Shown: positions 22,569 to 31,411 of the stretch, in pieces
Layout of the letters: each line of letters begins with the position of its first letter
How positions within the stretch are numbered: the first letter of the stretch is position 1
DNA from: Hypericibacter adhaerens
GTDB taxonomy: Bacteria; Pseudomonadota; Alphaproteobacteria; Dongiales; Dongiaceae
NCBI RefSeq assembly: GCF_008728835.1
Contig: NZ_CP042582.1
Span: 1 to 64,000, forward strand
Direction: 5' to 3'
Length of the DNA stretch: 64,000 bases
The notes under the pieces: model-generated
Told to the model about the DNA's origin: nothing
Databases searched by the model: none
What the model saw: only the letters and a program-made list of their open reading frames with translations
Position numbers and translations under genes: made by a program

Positions 22569-23548
22569 GGCGGCAAGGGCGACGCCTCGGCCGCCAGCCG
22601 CTCGAAGCCGTCGCCATCGAGCGTGCAATAGAGCGCGGTCGTATCCTCGACGGCGAAGCGTGCGTAGTAGCGCCGCGCCGGCTCGTTCGACGTGAAGACC
22701 GGCCACCACATGCCGTTCCAGCCGCGCCGCCGTCCCTGCCGGGCGGCCTCGCCCATCAGCGCGCTGCCGATGCCGAGCCCCCGCGCTTCCGGCAACACGT
22801 AAAGGTCGGAGAGGGTGATGACGGTCTCGGCCTCCTGCGTCTCGTAGGTGGGCCAGAACATGGCGTAGCCCAGGGGCTCGGCCCCGCGCTCCGCGATCAA
22901 GGTCTCGAAGAAGGACGCCGCGCCGAAACCGTCGCGGGCGAGCCGCGTCTCGATCTCGGGCGGCGGCGGTTCCTTCATGTCGGCGAAGAGCCCGGCGAGA
23001 AAGCGGCCCAGGGCCGGGACATCCGCGAGGCGGCCGGCGCGCAGCGCGATGCCTGCGGGCGGGGGCTGCCGGCAGAGCGCCGCGAAGCCCGCCTCCTCGA
23101 CGCCCCAGAGCGTCATCCCGAGATTCTCGACGCCGCCGATCGAGCGGTAGAAGCCGCGGGCCAAGGGATTGCTTGCGAGCACGCCCCAATAGGCCATCTT
23201 TGCGCCATAAGCCTTACCGGCCGCCGCCGAGGCCGCCATCAGCGCCCGGCCGATGCCACCGCCGCGCGCCGTGTTTTCGACAAAAAGATCGAGCACATGG
23301 ACGCAGCGTATCAACCGGTCGGTATCGTAGTCCCGCATATGCAGCGCATAGCCCACCGGCCTGCCGTCCCGCTCGGCGATCAGCCCTGCGAACAGCGCCT
23401 CGGACCCGCAGCCATGTCGGCGGAAATCCTCCGCCGTGAAGGCCGGCGTTCCCGCGCCCTCATGAGCCGCGAGCGCGGCGCACATCCGCGCCATCGCCTC
23501 GCCGTCCCGCGGCCCCGCCGCGCGGATATGAAAAGCCCGATTCGTCAT
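22565..23548 (-). CDS. tandem GNAT acetyltransferase (two GNAT domains)
   Basis: Drawn from the ATG of MTNRAFHIRAAG, it is 327 aa; the frame is open for 13 more codons upstream. There are two consecutive GNAT domains. The first has LFVENTARGGGIGRALM and ASNPLARGFYRSIGG. The second has LYVLPEARGLGIGSALM and TSNEPARRYYARF. The last bases overlap the start of the TPR-GT41 gene (ATGA). This coupling suggests acetylation and glycosylation of a shared target or precursor, but that is inference. Confidence 0.88.
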   Translation of the reverse strand: MTNRAFHIRAAGPRDGEAMARMCAALAAHEGAGTPAFTAEDFRRHGCGSEALFAGLIAERDGRPVGYALHMRDYDTDRLIRCVHVLDLFVENTARGGGIGRALMAASAAAGKAYGAKMAYWGVLASNPLARGFYRSIGGVENLGMTLWGVEEAGFAALCRQPPPAGIALRAGRLADVPALGRFLAGLFADMKEPPPPEIETRLARDGFGAASFFETLIAERGAEPLGYAMFWPTYETQEAETVITLSDLYVLPEARGLGIGSALMGEAARQGRRRGWNGMWWPVFTSNEPARRYYARFAVEDTTALYCTLDGDGFERLAAEASPLPP

Positions 23549-23657
23549 GGCGGGCCGGATCATGCCGGGCAGGCTCCCGCCTGGCAATCGCCGCGGTTTT
23601 CCGGGCTTTGCCGGCCCGCGCTAGCCCCGGAGTCGCGAATCACTTAGAGAGTGAGCC

Positions 23658-25700
23658 ATGGCGGGTCGCGGCAGGAAGAAGGACAGCGGGCAGAAGGCGA
23701 AGCGGAAGGGCGGCGGCAGCTGGCGGGAGCGCCACGGCCTGCTGCTGGGCTTCGCCAAATGGGGCCTGGTGGGGGCGGTCTGGAGCTTCTTCCTCGGCCT
23801 CTGCTTCGTCGGCTGGCTCGCTTACGACCTGCCCGACGTCTCGCGCCTCAACGAGATCGACCACAAGCCGAGCGTGACGCTGCTCGCTTCCGACGGCACG
23901 ATCCTCGCCTCCTTCGGCGACCTCTACGGCAAGCCCGTCACGCTCAAGGAGCTGCCGGGCTATCTGCCCCAGGCGGTGATCGCGACCGAGGACCGGCGCT
24001 TCTACAGCCATTTCGGGCTCGATCTGCGCGGTCTCGCGCGCGCGGTCTATGTCAACCTGCGCTCGGGCGCCTGGGTCCAGGGCGGCAGCACCATCACGCA
24101 GCAGCTGGCGAAGAACGTGTTCCTGACGCCGGCGCGCACGCTGCGCCGCAAAGGCCAGGAGGTGCTGCTGGCCCTCTGGCTCGAGCATAACTTCACCAAG
24201 GACCAGATCCTCGAGCTCTATCTCAACCGTGTCTATTTCGGTGCCGGCACCTATGGCGTCGATGCCGCGGCCCGGCGCTATTTCGGCAAGCCCGCCTCGC
24301 AGGTGACGCGCTACGAGGCGGCGCTGCTGGCGGGCCTCCTGAAGGCGCCCTCGCGCTACAGCCCCTTCAACGACCGCGATCTCGCGCAGGCGCGCGCCAA
24401 GCTCGTGCTCTCGAACATGGTCGCCGCCGACTACCTGACCCAGGACGAGGCCGACGCGGTCGTGGCCGAGGGCTTCGGCCACAACACGCCCGCGCGCAGC
24501 GGGCCGCTGGGCCAATATTTCGCCGACTGGGTGCTGGACCAGCTCCCCAGCTTCGTCGGCTATTCCGACCGCGATCTGGTGGTGACGACGACGCTCGACC
24601 CGGTGCTGCAGCGCCAGGCCGAGGGCAAGCTTTCCGAGATTCTCACCAAGGACGGCCCGCCCCAGGATGCGAGCGAGGCGGCGCTGGTCTCGATGACGCC
24701 CGAGGGCGCGGTCAAGGCCATGGTCGGCGGGCTCGACTATGGCAGCACGCAGTTCAACCGCGCCACCCAGGCGCAGCGCCAGCCGGGCTCGGCCTTCAAG
24801 CCGTTCCTGTTCCTGACGGCCTTCGAGAACGGCTTCGATCCGGACAGCCATTTCACCGACGCGCCGGTCTCGATCGGCAACTGGAAGCCCGACAACTACA
24901 ACGACCGCTATTACGGCGACGTGACCCTGCGCGAGGCCTTCGCGCGCTCGCTCAACAGCGTCGCGGCGCAGCTGATCCAGCGCGTCGGGCCGAAACGCGT
25001 GGCCGCGACCGCCGAGCGCCTCGGCATCTCCAGCAAGCTGATGGCGACGCCGAGCCTGGCGCTCGGCACCAGCGAGGTGAACCTGCTGGAGATGACGGGC
25101 GCCTATGCCGTCTTCGCCAATCGCGGCGAAGGCGTGTGGCCCTATGCCATCACGGAAGTTCAGGACCGGAGCGGAAACCTGCTCTACCAGCGCGAAGGCT
25201 CGGGGCCGGGGCGCATCGTGGCGCCGCGCTATGTGCTGCAGATGCAGGACATCATGGCGGCGGTGGTCGATTGGGGCACCGCCAAGGCCGGTCAGATCGG
25301 TAGGCCCGCCGCCGGCAAGACCGGCACCACGCAGGATTACCGCGACGCCTGGTTCATCGGCTTCACGGCCGAGCTCGTCACCGGCGTGTGGGTCGGCAAC
25401 GACGACGGCCATCCCATGAAGAAGGTCGCGGGCAGCGGCCTGCCGGTGAAGATCTGGCAGGGCTTCATGGCGGCGGCGCTGGAGAAGGAACTGCCGCGCC
25501 CGCTGCCCTGGCCGGGCGGCGACGAGCCGCTGGTGGCGGGCGTGCCCGACGGATCGGCGACGACGGCGTCGGCTGCCGGCGGCACCTCCTCCGGCATCAT
25601 CGTGGCACCCGACCCGGTGACGGCGGCCAAGGAGACCGGCAACGATTCCTTCGCCGACTTCATCCAGCGGCTGGTGAACCAGCGCGAAAACAAGAAATAA
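23658..25700 (+). CDS. penicillin-binding protein 1A family (class A PBP)
   Basis: This is a bifunctional peptidoglycan glycosyltransferase/transpeptidase of 680 aa. A basic cytoplasmic tail is followed by one membrane helix near residues 35-58. The GT51 domain carries EDRRFYSHFGLD and GGSTITQQLAKN. The transpeptidase domain has SAFK (SxxK) near 378, SLN (SxN) near 432 and KTGTT near 554. It is shorter than E. coli PBP1a, as in many alphaproteobacterial PBP1A/2D-type enzymes. It is convergent with the crystallin-like gene, with only 17 bases between them. Confidence 0.95.
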   Translation: MAGRGRKKDSGQKAKRKGGGSWRERHGLLLGFAKWGLVGAVWSFFLGLCFVGWLAYDLPDVSRLNEIDHKPSVTLLASDGTILASFGDLYGKPVTLKELPGYLPQAVIATEDRRFYSHFGLDLRGLARAVYVNLRSGAWVQGGSTITQQLAKNVFLTPARTLRRKGQEVLLALWLEHNFTKDQILELYLNRVYFGAGTYGVDAAARRYFGKPASQVTRYEAALLAGLLKAPSRYSPFNDRDLAQARAKLVLSNMVAADYLTQDEADAVVAEGFGHNTPARSGPLGQYFADWVLDQLPSFVGYSDRDLVVTTTLDPVLQRQAEGKLSEILTKDGPPQDASEAALVSMTPEGAVKAMVGGLDYGSTQFNRATQAQRQPGSAFKPFLFLTAFENGFDPDSHFTDAPVSIGNWKPDNYNDRYYGDVTLREAFARSLNSVAAQLIQRVGPKRVAATAERLGISSKLMATPSLALGTSEVNLLEMTGAYAVFANRGEGVWPYAITEVQDRSGNLLYQREGSGPGRIVAPRYVLQMQDIMAAVVDWGTAKAGQIGRPAAGKTGTTQDYRDAWFIGFTAELVTGVWVGNDDGHPMKKVAGSGLPVKIWQGFMAAALEKELPRPLPWPGGDEPLVAGVPDGSATTASAAGGTSSGIIVAPDPVTAAKETGNDSFADFIQRLVNQRENKK

Positions 25701-25717
25701 GCGGCGGTGCTAGCGGG

Positions 25718-26218
25718 CTACGGTTCGCACTCGCCTGATTTCAGTTTCTGCAGGATGCCGGCATCCTTTAGCGGCAAGGCGTTGGTTCCCGGAGCCGCGC
25801 ATTTTCCGCCGTCCGGCGCCTTGCCCGGCTGCGCCTTCGTCGCGGCGTTGCAGGTGATGAGCTGGATCGACCCGATCGGGTAGCGCCATTCCTCCTTTGT
25901 GAAGTTCGGAAAGGCTTGCCCCGGCTCCAGGAAGCCGCCGCATTGGATGAAGCGGGGCATCATGCAGATCTGCCACTCGCCGCTGACGATCTCGATGGAC
26001 GAGATCTTCTGGCTGATGCCGCTCAGCGTCGGCTCCGTGCCGGTCGGGGCATAGGCCAGCTCATCGAGATTGGAGGCGCTCGCCCAGAAGGTCGCGGACG
26101 GGCCGCTCAGGCCCGGATCGGCATAGACCTTGATCTCGCAATAGCCGGCCCCCGCCGCCGCGCTGCCGGTCATGAGCAGCGCGCACAGAGCTATCGCCGC
26201 AGCCCTTGCTGTCCTCAT
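25718..26218 (-). CDS. secreted beta/gamma-crystallin-like protein
   Basis: This is a 166-aa exported protein with a signal peptide at residues 1-22 (RTARAAAIALCALLMTGSAAA). The segments CEIKVYADPGLSGPSATF, then SQKISSIEIVSGEWQIC, then EEWRYPIGSIQLI follow the pattern of two Greek-key beta/gamma-crystallin repeats, each ending in a [I/S]SI-x-[V/L] strand. Five or six cysteines suggest disulfides. Bacterial relatives are periplasmic or secreted and some bind calcium. No clear calcium-binding N/D-x-x-S/T-S pair is evident here. The family reading is by pattern only. Confidence 0.65.
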   Translation of the reverse strand: MRTARAAAIALCALLMTGSAAAGAGYCEIKVYADPGLSGPSATFWASASNLDELAYAPTGTEPTLSGISQKISSIEIVSGEWQICMMPRFIQCGGFLEPGQAFPNFTKEEWRYPIGSIQLITCNAATKAQPGKAPDGGKCAAPGTNALPLKDAGILQKLKSGECEP

Positions 26219-26293
26219 GGCGGTTCCCCTGAAAAAAGGCCGTGCAGTCTTGCATGAGGCGGCCGTCGCGCCAATGCGGAGGGCGCGACGACG

Positions 26294-27490
26294 CTAGGCC
26301 GCCGGCTTCTCCCAGGGCCGCACCAGGAGCCAGTAGCCCAGCGGGCCTGCGATGGCGCTCAGAGCGAGCGCGATCACCATCGGCATCTGCGTGCCGTCGG
26401 CGGCATGGCCGATGGCCGCTCCCACGAGGGCCGCGATCGACATCTGGGTGAAGCCCAGAAGTGCGGAGGCGGCGCCGGCGGCGCGCGGATAGGGGCCGAT
26501 GGCGCCCGCCATCGAGTTCGCCATCACCATGCCGACGCCGAAAAGATAGACGCTGGTGGGGGCGACGATCGCCGCGACCGTGTCGACCCCGGCCCAGGCC
26601 AGCGCCAGCACCACGATCCCGCCCAGAAGCGCGATCGCGCCGCCGCTCGCGATCATGCGATGGAGGCTCACCTTGTGCGCGAGCCTGCCGGCCAGCGTGG
26701 CGCCGGCGATATAGCCCGCCACCACGGCCGCGAAGCAATAGCCGTAGGCATGGGATTCGAGCTTCATCATCCCCATCAGCACGAAGGAGGAGCCGGAGAT
26801 GAAGGAGAAGATGCCGCTATAGGCGAAGGCCGAGGAGAGCACATAGCCCAGATAACGGCGCTGTCCCGCCAGCATCAGATAGATCTCGATGATGGTCACG
26901 GGCCGCGTCGCCAGCGGATTCCTGTGCAGGTTGGTCTCGGGCAGCATGACCACGGCGCCGACGAGGCCCATCAGCCCGTAGATCACCAGCACGGCGAAAT
27001 TGGCGCGCCAGCCGAACCAGGTCTGGAGATAGCCGCCCAGGATCGGCCCCAGCAGCGGCGCGATCGCCATCGCGGCCGCGAGATAGGACAGCACCCGGGC
27101 CGCCCCTTTCTGGCCATGGACGTCGCGCACCACGGCGCGGCAGAGCACCGGCCCGACGCAGGCCCCCAGCGCCTGGAAGAAGCGCGCGGCGACCAGGAAC
27201 TCGATCGAGGTCGCCAGCATGCAGGCGATGCTGGCGAGGAGATAGAGGCCGAGCCCGGCCAGCAGCACCGGCTTGCGCCCGAAGCGATCGGAGAGCGGGC
27301 CGTAGATGAGCTGCGAGGCGGCGAGGCCCACCAGGAAGACGCTGAGGGTGAGCTGGACGTCGGCTTCGCTCGCCGCGAAATACTGCATCAGGCTCGGCAG
27401 CGACGGCAGATAGAGATCCGTCGAGATCGGTCCGAGCGCCACCAGCATGGTCAACAGAACGGTGACGGAAAGGCTGTCGGCGCGGCGCAT
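26294..27490 (-). CDS. Bcr/CflA-family multidrug efflux MFS transporter
   Basis: This is a 12-helix drug:proton antiporter of about 398 aa. The Bcr/CflA hallmark GPISTDLYLPSLPSL lies in the first helix, with QLIYGPLSDRFGRKPVLL as the MFS loop. The start is placed at the ATG of MRRADSLSV. An upstream ATG at 27538 would add 16 residues encoded by a C-rich intergenic repeat and is less likely. It diverges from the VOC gene across a spacer holding a 17-base palindrome. Confidence 0.9.
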   Translation of the reverse strand: MRRADSLSVTVLLTMLVALGPISTDLYLPSLPSLMQYFAASEADVQLTLSVFLVGLAASQLIYGPLSDRFGRKPVLLAGLGLYLLASIACMLATSIEFLVAARFFQALGACVGPVLCRAVVRDVHGQKGAARVLSYLAAAMAIAPLLGPILGGYLQTWFGWRANFAVLVIYGLMGLVGAVVMLPETNLHRNPLATRPVTIIEIYLMLAGQRRYLGYVLSSAFAYSGIFSFISGSSFVLMGMMKLESHAYGYCFAAVVAGYIAGATLAGRLAHKVSLHRMIASGGAIALLGGIVVLALAWAGVDTVAAIVAPTSVYLFGVGMVMANSMAGAIGPYPRAAGAASALLGFTQMSIAALVGAAIGHAADGTQMPMVIALALSAIAGPLGYWLLVRPWEKPAA

Positions 27491-27507
27491 GAGAGGCAAT
27501 GATTCTT

Positions 27508-27540
27508 TCTTCCCCAACCCTTCGAGGGGAGGGGTCATTT
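27508..27540. repeat. C-rich intergenic repeat, partial copy 1
   Basis: A CCCC-TTCGA-GGGGAGGGG core resembles half of the composite C-rich palindromes at 31380, 33912, 36881 and 59905. It is the shortest and most diverged copy. It overlaps the possible extended N terminus of the Bcr/CflA gene. Confidence 0.45.
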
Positions 27541-27571
27541 CAGGGTAGAGTGCAGCGTAGATCGTAGTCCT

Positions 27572-27588
27572 CTTTCTAAGCTAGAAAG
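27572..27588. promoter_or_regulatory. 17-base palindrome between divergent efflux and VOC genes
   Basis: Arms CTTTCTA and TAGAAAG surround a 3-base AGC centre. The AT-rich symmetric site stands out in GC-rich DNA, between the divergent starts at 27490 and 27621. Position and symmetry suggest a repressor operator. The binding protein is unknown. Confidence 0.5.
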
Positions 27589-27620
27589 TAGAGCGCAGCG
27601 ATGAAACAGAATCAGGAGCC

Positions 27621-28076
27621 ATGACCAAGAAACGGCCCGAGGACCAGGCGCCCTTCATGCCGGCACCCGAGTACGGGCGCAGCCTGAAGGGCTTCGGCGT
27701 CAATCTCCTGGTGCGCGACGTGCCGCGCGCGGTCGCCTTCGCGCGCGAGGTGCTGGGCGCGGTGCTGGTCTATGGCGATCCCGATTTCGCCGTGCTGCGC
27801 CATGGCACGGGCGAGAACGCGGCCGAATGGATGCTCCATGCCGATCACACCTACGGCTCGCACCCGCTGCTGGGCCTCACCGGCGACGGCGCGGTGCGCG
27901 GTGTCGGCGTCGAGCTCCGGCTCCATGGCTGCGATCCCGACGCGGCGGTCGCGCGCGCCAAGGCAGCGGGTCATTACGTGATGGCGGAAGCGGCCGACAA
28001 GCCACATGGCTTGCGCGAGGCCTATATCGGCGATCCCGACGGCTATATCTGGGTGCCTGATGTGCCCTTGCGCTGA
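27621..28076 (+). CDS. VOC (glyoxalase/bleomycin-resistance) family protein
   Basis: This is a 151-aa single-polypeptide VOC domain protein. GFGVNLLVRDVPRAVAFAREVLGA opens the first beta-alpha-beta module, and GLREAYIGDPDGYIWVPDVPL closes the second, where family enzymes place a metal-binding Glu or Asp. A glyoxalase-like or resistance role is possible. It diverges from an efflux-pump gene, which fits a detoxification pair sharing one operator. The substrate is unknown. Confidence 0.85.
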   Translation: MTKKRPEDQAPFMPAPEYGRSLKGFGVNLLVRDVPRAVAFAREVLGAVLVYGDPDFAVLRHGTGENAAEWMLHADHTYGSHPLLGLTGDGAVRGVGVELRLHGCDPDAAVARAKAAGHYVMAEAADKPHGLREAYIGDPDGYIWVPDVPLR

Positions 28077-28100
28077 CGCGGGTCTGCGAGCCGCCGGGGG

Positions 28101-28430
28101 ATGACCGAGCCGCTGCCCGCGGGTAACGCACCTTCCAAGCGGCCACCGCTTGTGAGGCCGTTGATCGGCCTCTGGTTGCTGATGCTCGTCGGCGGCGGGC
28201 TGGTGGGCGGCTTTGTCTTGCCGCGCTGCGCTGAAAGCCTGCCGCCGGGCGCCTCGATCGCCGCGGTGATCTTCACGGGACTGGCTGGGGAGTTCGCGCG
28301 CCGACGCAAGTTCAAATGGTACTGGCTGCTGTCGCTTCTGCTGATCTACGCGATGCTGTCCTGGCTCACGATCGCGTTCGCGGTCGCCGTGGGCAACATG
28401 TTCGCCTCGGGGCTTTGCCGGCTGTTCTGA
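28101..28430 (+). CDS. small hypothetical membrane protein
   Basis: This 109-aa protein is not assigned to a family. Two or three hydrophobic stretches are visible: PLIGLWLLMLVGGGLVGGFVL near 17-37, ASIAAVIFTGLAGEFA near 51-66 and YWLLSLLLIYAMLSWLTIAF near 73-92. A basic RRRKFKW segment lies between the last two. A GGGGG stretch lies directly before the ATG. It follows the VOC gene by 24 bases on the same strand. Codon use is normal for the window. Confidence 0.6.
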   Translation: MTEPLPAGNAPSKRPPLVRPLIGLWLLMLVGGGLVGGFVLPRCAESLPPGASIAAVIFTGLAGEFARRRKFKWYWLLSLLLIYAMLSWLTIAFAVAVGNMFASGLCRLF

Positions 28431-28501
28431 AGCGGGTTATCCGGCACCTCGGCTCTCAGGCCGGGATCTGCCTTCGCCAGAGCTTCGAAGACGCAGATCG
28501 C

Positions 28502-29305
28502 TCAAGCCGGCAGCGGATCCTCGATCGGCCGGTCGCTGTCGCTGCGGCCGTAGCGATGGAGATCGGGGCCGTGCTCGGCCAGCCAGTCGCGCGCCTTGCG
28601 CGCATGGGGCGTCAGGTCGTCGACGAGGCGCCAGAAGCGCGGCTCGTGATTCATCTCGCGCAGATGCGCGACCTCGTGCGCCACCACATATTCGAGCACC
28701 CATTTGGGCGCCAGCACGAGCCGCCAGGAGAAGGCGAGCTCGGCCGAGGCCGAGCAGCTCGCCCAGCGCGTCTTGGGATCGCTGAGGCGAATCCGGCGCA
28801 CCTTCTTGCCGATCTGCGTGGCCTTGGCGTGGGCGATCTCCGCGATCTCGCGGCGCGCCTCGAGCTTCAGCCAGTCCTCGACCCGGCGCGGCAGATGCTC
28901 GGGCCGGCCCGCGACATGGATCTCGCCTTCCTCGCACCAGACCACGCCGCGGGCCTTGGGACGGTGGCGGATGCGGTGGGGCTGGCCCAGGAACGGGACC
29001 ACTGAACCGGTCTCGAACGGCACGCCCTCGGGCAGGAGCTCGACCCGCTCGCGGATCCAGGCGCGGTGGGCCTGGGCGAAGCGCCGGCCCTCGTCATAGG
29101 TGGCCCGCGGCGGCAGCACCACGACGATGCGCCCGGCCGACTGGTCGAACCGCAGGATGATCCGGCGGGCCCGAATATTGCGCTGATAAATGAGGGGAAT
29201 CCGCCGGTCGTCGAGGGTCATGACCTGACCTTCGACCAGCCGTTTGACCTGCCGGCGAGGACGGCGCGAAGCGGAACCGGAGCGGGCTTTGCGACGAGAC
29301 ATCAC
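28502..29305 (-). CDS. YgjP-like (DUF45, M48-type) metal-dependent hydrolase
   Basis: This 267-aa protein has the zinc-metallopeptidase motif H-E-V-A-H in YVVAHEVAHLREMNHEPRFW near residues 209-228. It also has the family's RRIRLSDPKTRWASCSASAEL segment, where many relatives read RWGSCS. Members include YgjP, reported as a nucleotide pyrophosphatase, and SprT-like proteins. Here only a general hydrolase call is safe. A second ATG lies one codon downstream of the chosen start. It lies 58 bases from the AraC-MGMT gene, read in the same direction. Confidence 0.88.
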   Translation of the reverse strand: MMSRRKARSGSASRRPRRQVKRLVEGQVMTLDDRRIPLIYQRNIRARRIILRFDQSAGRIVVVLPPRATYDEGRRFAQAHRAWIRERVELLPEGVPFETGSVVPFLGQPHRIRHRPKARGVVWCEEGEIHVAGRPEHLPRRVEDWLKLEARREIAEIAHAKATQIGKKVRRIRLSDPKTRWASCSASAELAFSWRLVLAPKWVLEYVVAHEVAHLREMNHEPRFWRLVDDLTPHARKARDWLAEHGPDLHRYGRSDSDRPIEDPLPA

Positions 29306-29363
29306 TTTCGGTTATGCGGTCTGCCGGACCGCTCTGCCAAGACCTCCCGTCGGGGCATAGGAC

Positions 29364-30314
29364 TTATTTCCTGTGGATATCTACCCTTTCGGCCTCCCGG
29401 GTCAGAAGTTCCTGCTTCACCCCTTTACCCCACCGGTAGCCGGTCAGGCTGCCATCGGCACCACAGGCGCGATGGCACGGAATGACCACCGCCACGGGGT
29501 TGGTGGCGCAGGCCCGGCCCACGGCCCGGGCGCTGCCGGGCTGGCCCAGCCGGCCGGCGATTTCCCCATAAGTCAGAGTCTCGCCAAGGGGGATTCGGCG
29601 CAGTTCCTCCCAGACCCGCTGCTGGAAGGCGGTGGCGCGGATGTCCAGCGGCAGGTCGATATGGGGGGCCCGGCCCTCCAGATGGTCCAGGATGGCGGCC
29701 AGGGCGGTCGACAGCGCCCGGTTGTCGCGATGGACCCGGCTGGCGGCGGGGAATTCCTCCTTGAGCGCCTCGACCAGGGGGCCGTCGGCCTTGCCGATCG
29801 AGACGAAGCAGATGCCCTTGGGGGTGGCGGCGACCAGGAGCCGGCCCAGGGGCGAGCCGGCTGTGGCATAGCCGATCTCCGCCCCTTCGCCGCCCCTGGC
29901 ATAGCTGGCGGGCGTCATGCCCAGGGCCTGGGGGGCCCGCTCATAGACCCGCGAGGCGGAGCCGAAGCCCGCGTCATAGGTGGCGGCGGCCACGCCCGCC
30001 CCCTGCTGCAGCCCGGCCTTGAGCCGGTCCAGGCGGCAGGCATCGGCATATTGCCGGGGCGTCACGCCCATGGCCTGCTTGAACAGACGCTGCAGATGCC
30101 AGGGGCTGACGGCGCATTCGCGGCCGAGCTCGGCCAGCGTCACGGGGCCGGGATCGCCGGTCTCGTCCTCGGCGGCGATCTTGCGCTCGATATAGCGGCA
30201 GGCGCGGCGCACCGCATCGAGCCGCTGCGAGCGGACGGCGCCCGCGCGGGTCTGCGGATTGCGGGGAGCGCTTTCGACCGGCTGGCGGACGGCCATGCTG
30301 AACTCGTTCATCAT
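29364..30314 (-). CDS. AraC-type regulator fused to O6-methylguanine-DNA methyltransferase (Ada-like, lacking Ada zinc domain)
   Basis: This 316-aa protein has an AraC helix-turn-helix region at about residues 30-135 (VSPWHLQRLFKQAMGVTPRQYADACR) and a C-terminal MGMT domain with the acceptor site VIPCHRACG near 280. It moves alkyl groups from O6-alkylguanine to the PCHR cysteine. Classical Ada has an N-terminal Cys4 zinc domain that senses methylphosphotriesters, and that domain is missing. How it senses damage, if it does, is therefore open. The ATG of MMNEFSMA is preferred over an upstream in-frame start. Confidence 0.92.
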   Translation of the reverse strand: MMNEFSMAVRQPVESAPRNPQTRAGAVRSQRLDAVRRACRYIERKIAAEDETGDPGPVTLAELGRECAVSPWHLQRLFKQAMGVTPRQYADACRLDRLKAGLQQGAGVAAATYDAGFGSASRVYERAPQALGMTPASYARGGEGAEIGYATAGSPLGRLLVAATPKGICFVSIGKADGPLVEALKEEFPAASRVHRDNRALSTALAAILDHLEGRAPHIDLPLDIRATAFQQRVWEELRRIPLGETLTYGEIAGRLGQPGSARAVGRACATNPVAVVIPCHRACGADGSLTGYRWGKGVKQELLTREAERVDIHRK

Positions 30315-30463
30315 TTTCTCCCAGGGCGAGCATATAAGGTGGCGTGGCCCCACTCCTAGCCGGTGCCGCGCGGGTTTCTCTATCCGATCCTTGCGCGGCG
30401 ATTTGCCGAGCGTTTCCGGGGCCTTGGCCCGCACCAGACTGATTGCCCCGCCCGCGCTCGATC

Positions 30464-31411
30464 ATGTCCAGCCCCGCCGTCCCCCTCGAGCCCGCCCCGC
30501 GCCGCGTCCTGCCGCTGCTCCTGCTGCTGTTCCAGGGCACCGCCTGGGGGCTCACCTTCCCGACCTCGAAGATCGCGGTGGAGAACGGCATCGGGCCCGC
30601 CGCCTATGTGTTCTGGCAGACCCTGGGCGCGGGCGCGGTGCTGCTCGCGGTGGCGGTGGCGCGCCGCCGCCTGCCGCGCTGGGATCTGCGCCATCTCGCC
30701 TATTACGCCTATTGCGGCCTGGTCGGCATCACGCTGCCCAATGCGATCCTGCTCGCGGCCATGGCGCATATGACGGCCAGCGTGCAGGCGCTGATCGTCA
30801 ATCTCTCGCCGCTGGTGACGCTCGCGATGGCGCTCACGATCGGCATGGAGCCGTTCCAGAAGCGTCGCGCGCTCGGCCTGGCGATCGGGTTCGGCGGCGC
30901 CGGCCTGCTGGTGATGAACGGTGCCGGTCTCGGCGGCAGCGCGGCGCTGGGCTGGCTGCTGATCGCGTTCCTGGGCCCGCTCTGCTATGCGAGCGTCTCG
31001 GTCTTCAACCAGCGGTTCCGTCCTCCGGGCAGCGATTCCCTGTCGCTCGCCTGCGGCATGCTGATCGTGGGCTTTCTCGGCGCGGCGCCGCTGGCCGCGA
31101 TCCGCGGCGAGATCCAGCCGCTCTGGCCGGTGGGACCGGGCGAGCTCGCCGTCATGATCCAGATCGCCGCTTCCTGCTGCGGCACGGTCGTGCAGTTCGA
31201 GGTGATCCGCATGGCGGGCGCGGTGTTCTTCAGCCAGGTCACCTACATGACCGCGGCGTCGGCGCTTATCTGGAGCTACCTGCTGCTGGACGAATCGCTC
31301 ACGCCGCTGCAGGGGCTGGCGATGCTGCTGATCTTCGCGGGGCTGGTGCTGGTGAACTGGCCGGGGACGCAGCGCGCCATTGTCCCCTCCCCCGTTCAGG
31401 GGGAGGGCTAG
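30464..31411 (+). CDS. EamA/DMT-family transporter
   Basis: This is a 10-helix drug/metabolite exporter of 315 aa. Two EamA repeats are visible, the first beginning LLLLLFQGTAWGLTFPTSKIA and the second GWLLIAFLGPLCYASVSVFN. The final residues IVPSPVQGEG and the TAG stop are encoded by an intergenic C-rich repeat, so the natural C terminus may have been replaced by repeat insertion. The substrate is unknown. It is convergent with the YcgN-like gene. Confidence 0.88.
   Translation: MSSPAVPLEPAPRRVLPLLLLLFQGTAWGLTFPTSKIAVENGIGPAAYVFWQTLGAGAVLLAVAVARRRLPRWDLRHLAYYAYCGLVGITLPNAILLAAMAHMTASVQALIVNLSPLVTLAMALTIGMEPFQKRRALGLAIGFGGAGLLVMNGAGLGGSAALGWLLIAFLGPLCYASVSVFNQRFRPPGSDSLSLACGMLIVGFLGAAPLAAIRGEIQPLWPVGPGELAVMIQIAASCCGTVVQFEVIRMAGAVFFSQVTYMTAASALIWSYLLLDESLTPLQGLAMLLIFAGLVLVNWPGTQRAIVPSPVQGEG

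Noticed and set aside
29372-29380. TGTGGATAT, one mismatch from a DnaA box
   Set aside because: A single site inside the 3' end of the AraC-MGMT gene with no cluster or AT-rich unwinding element; not an origin.
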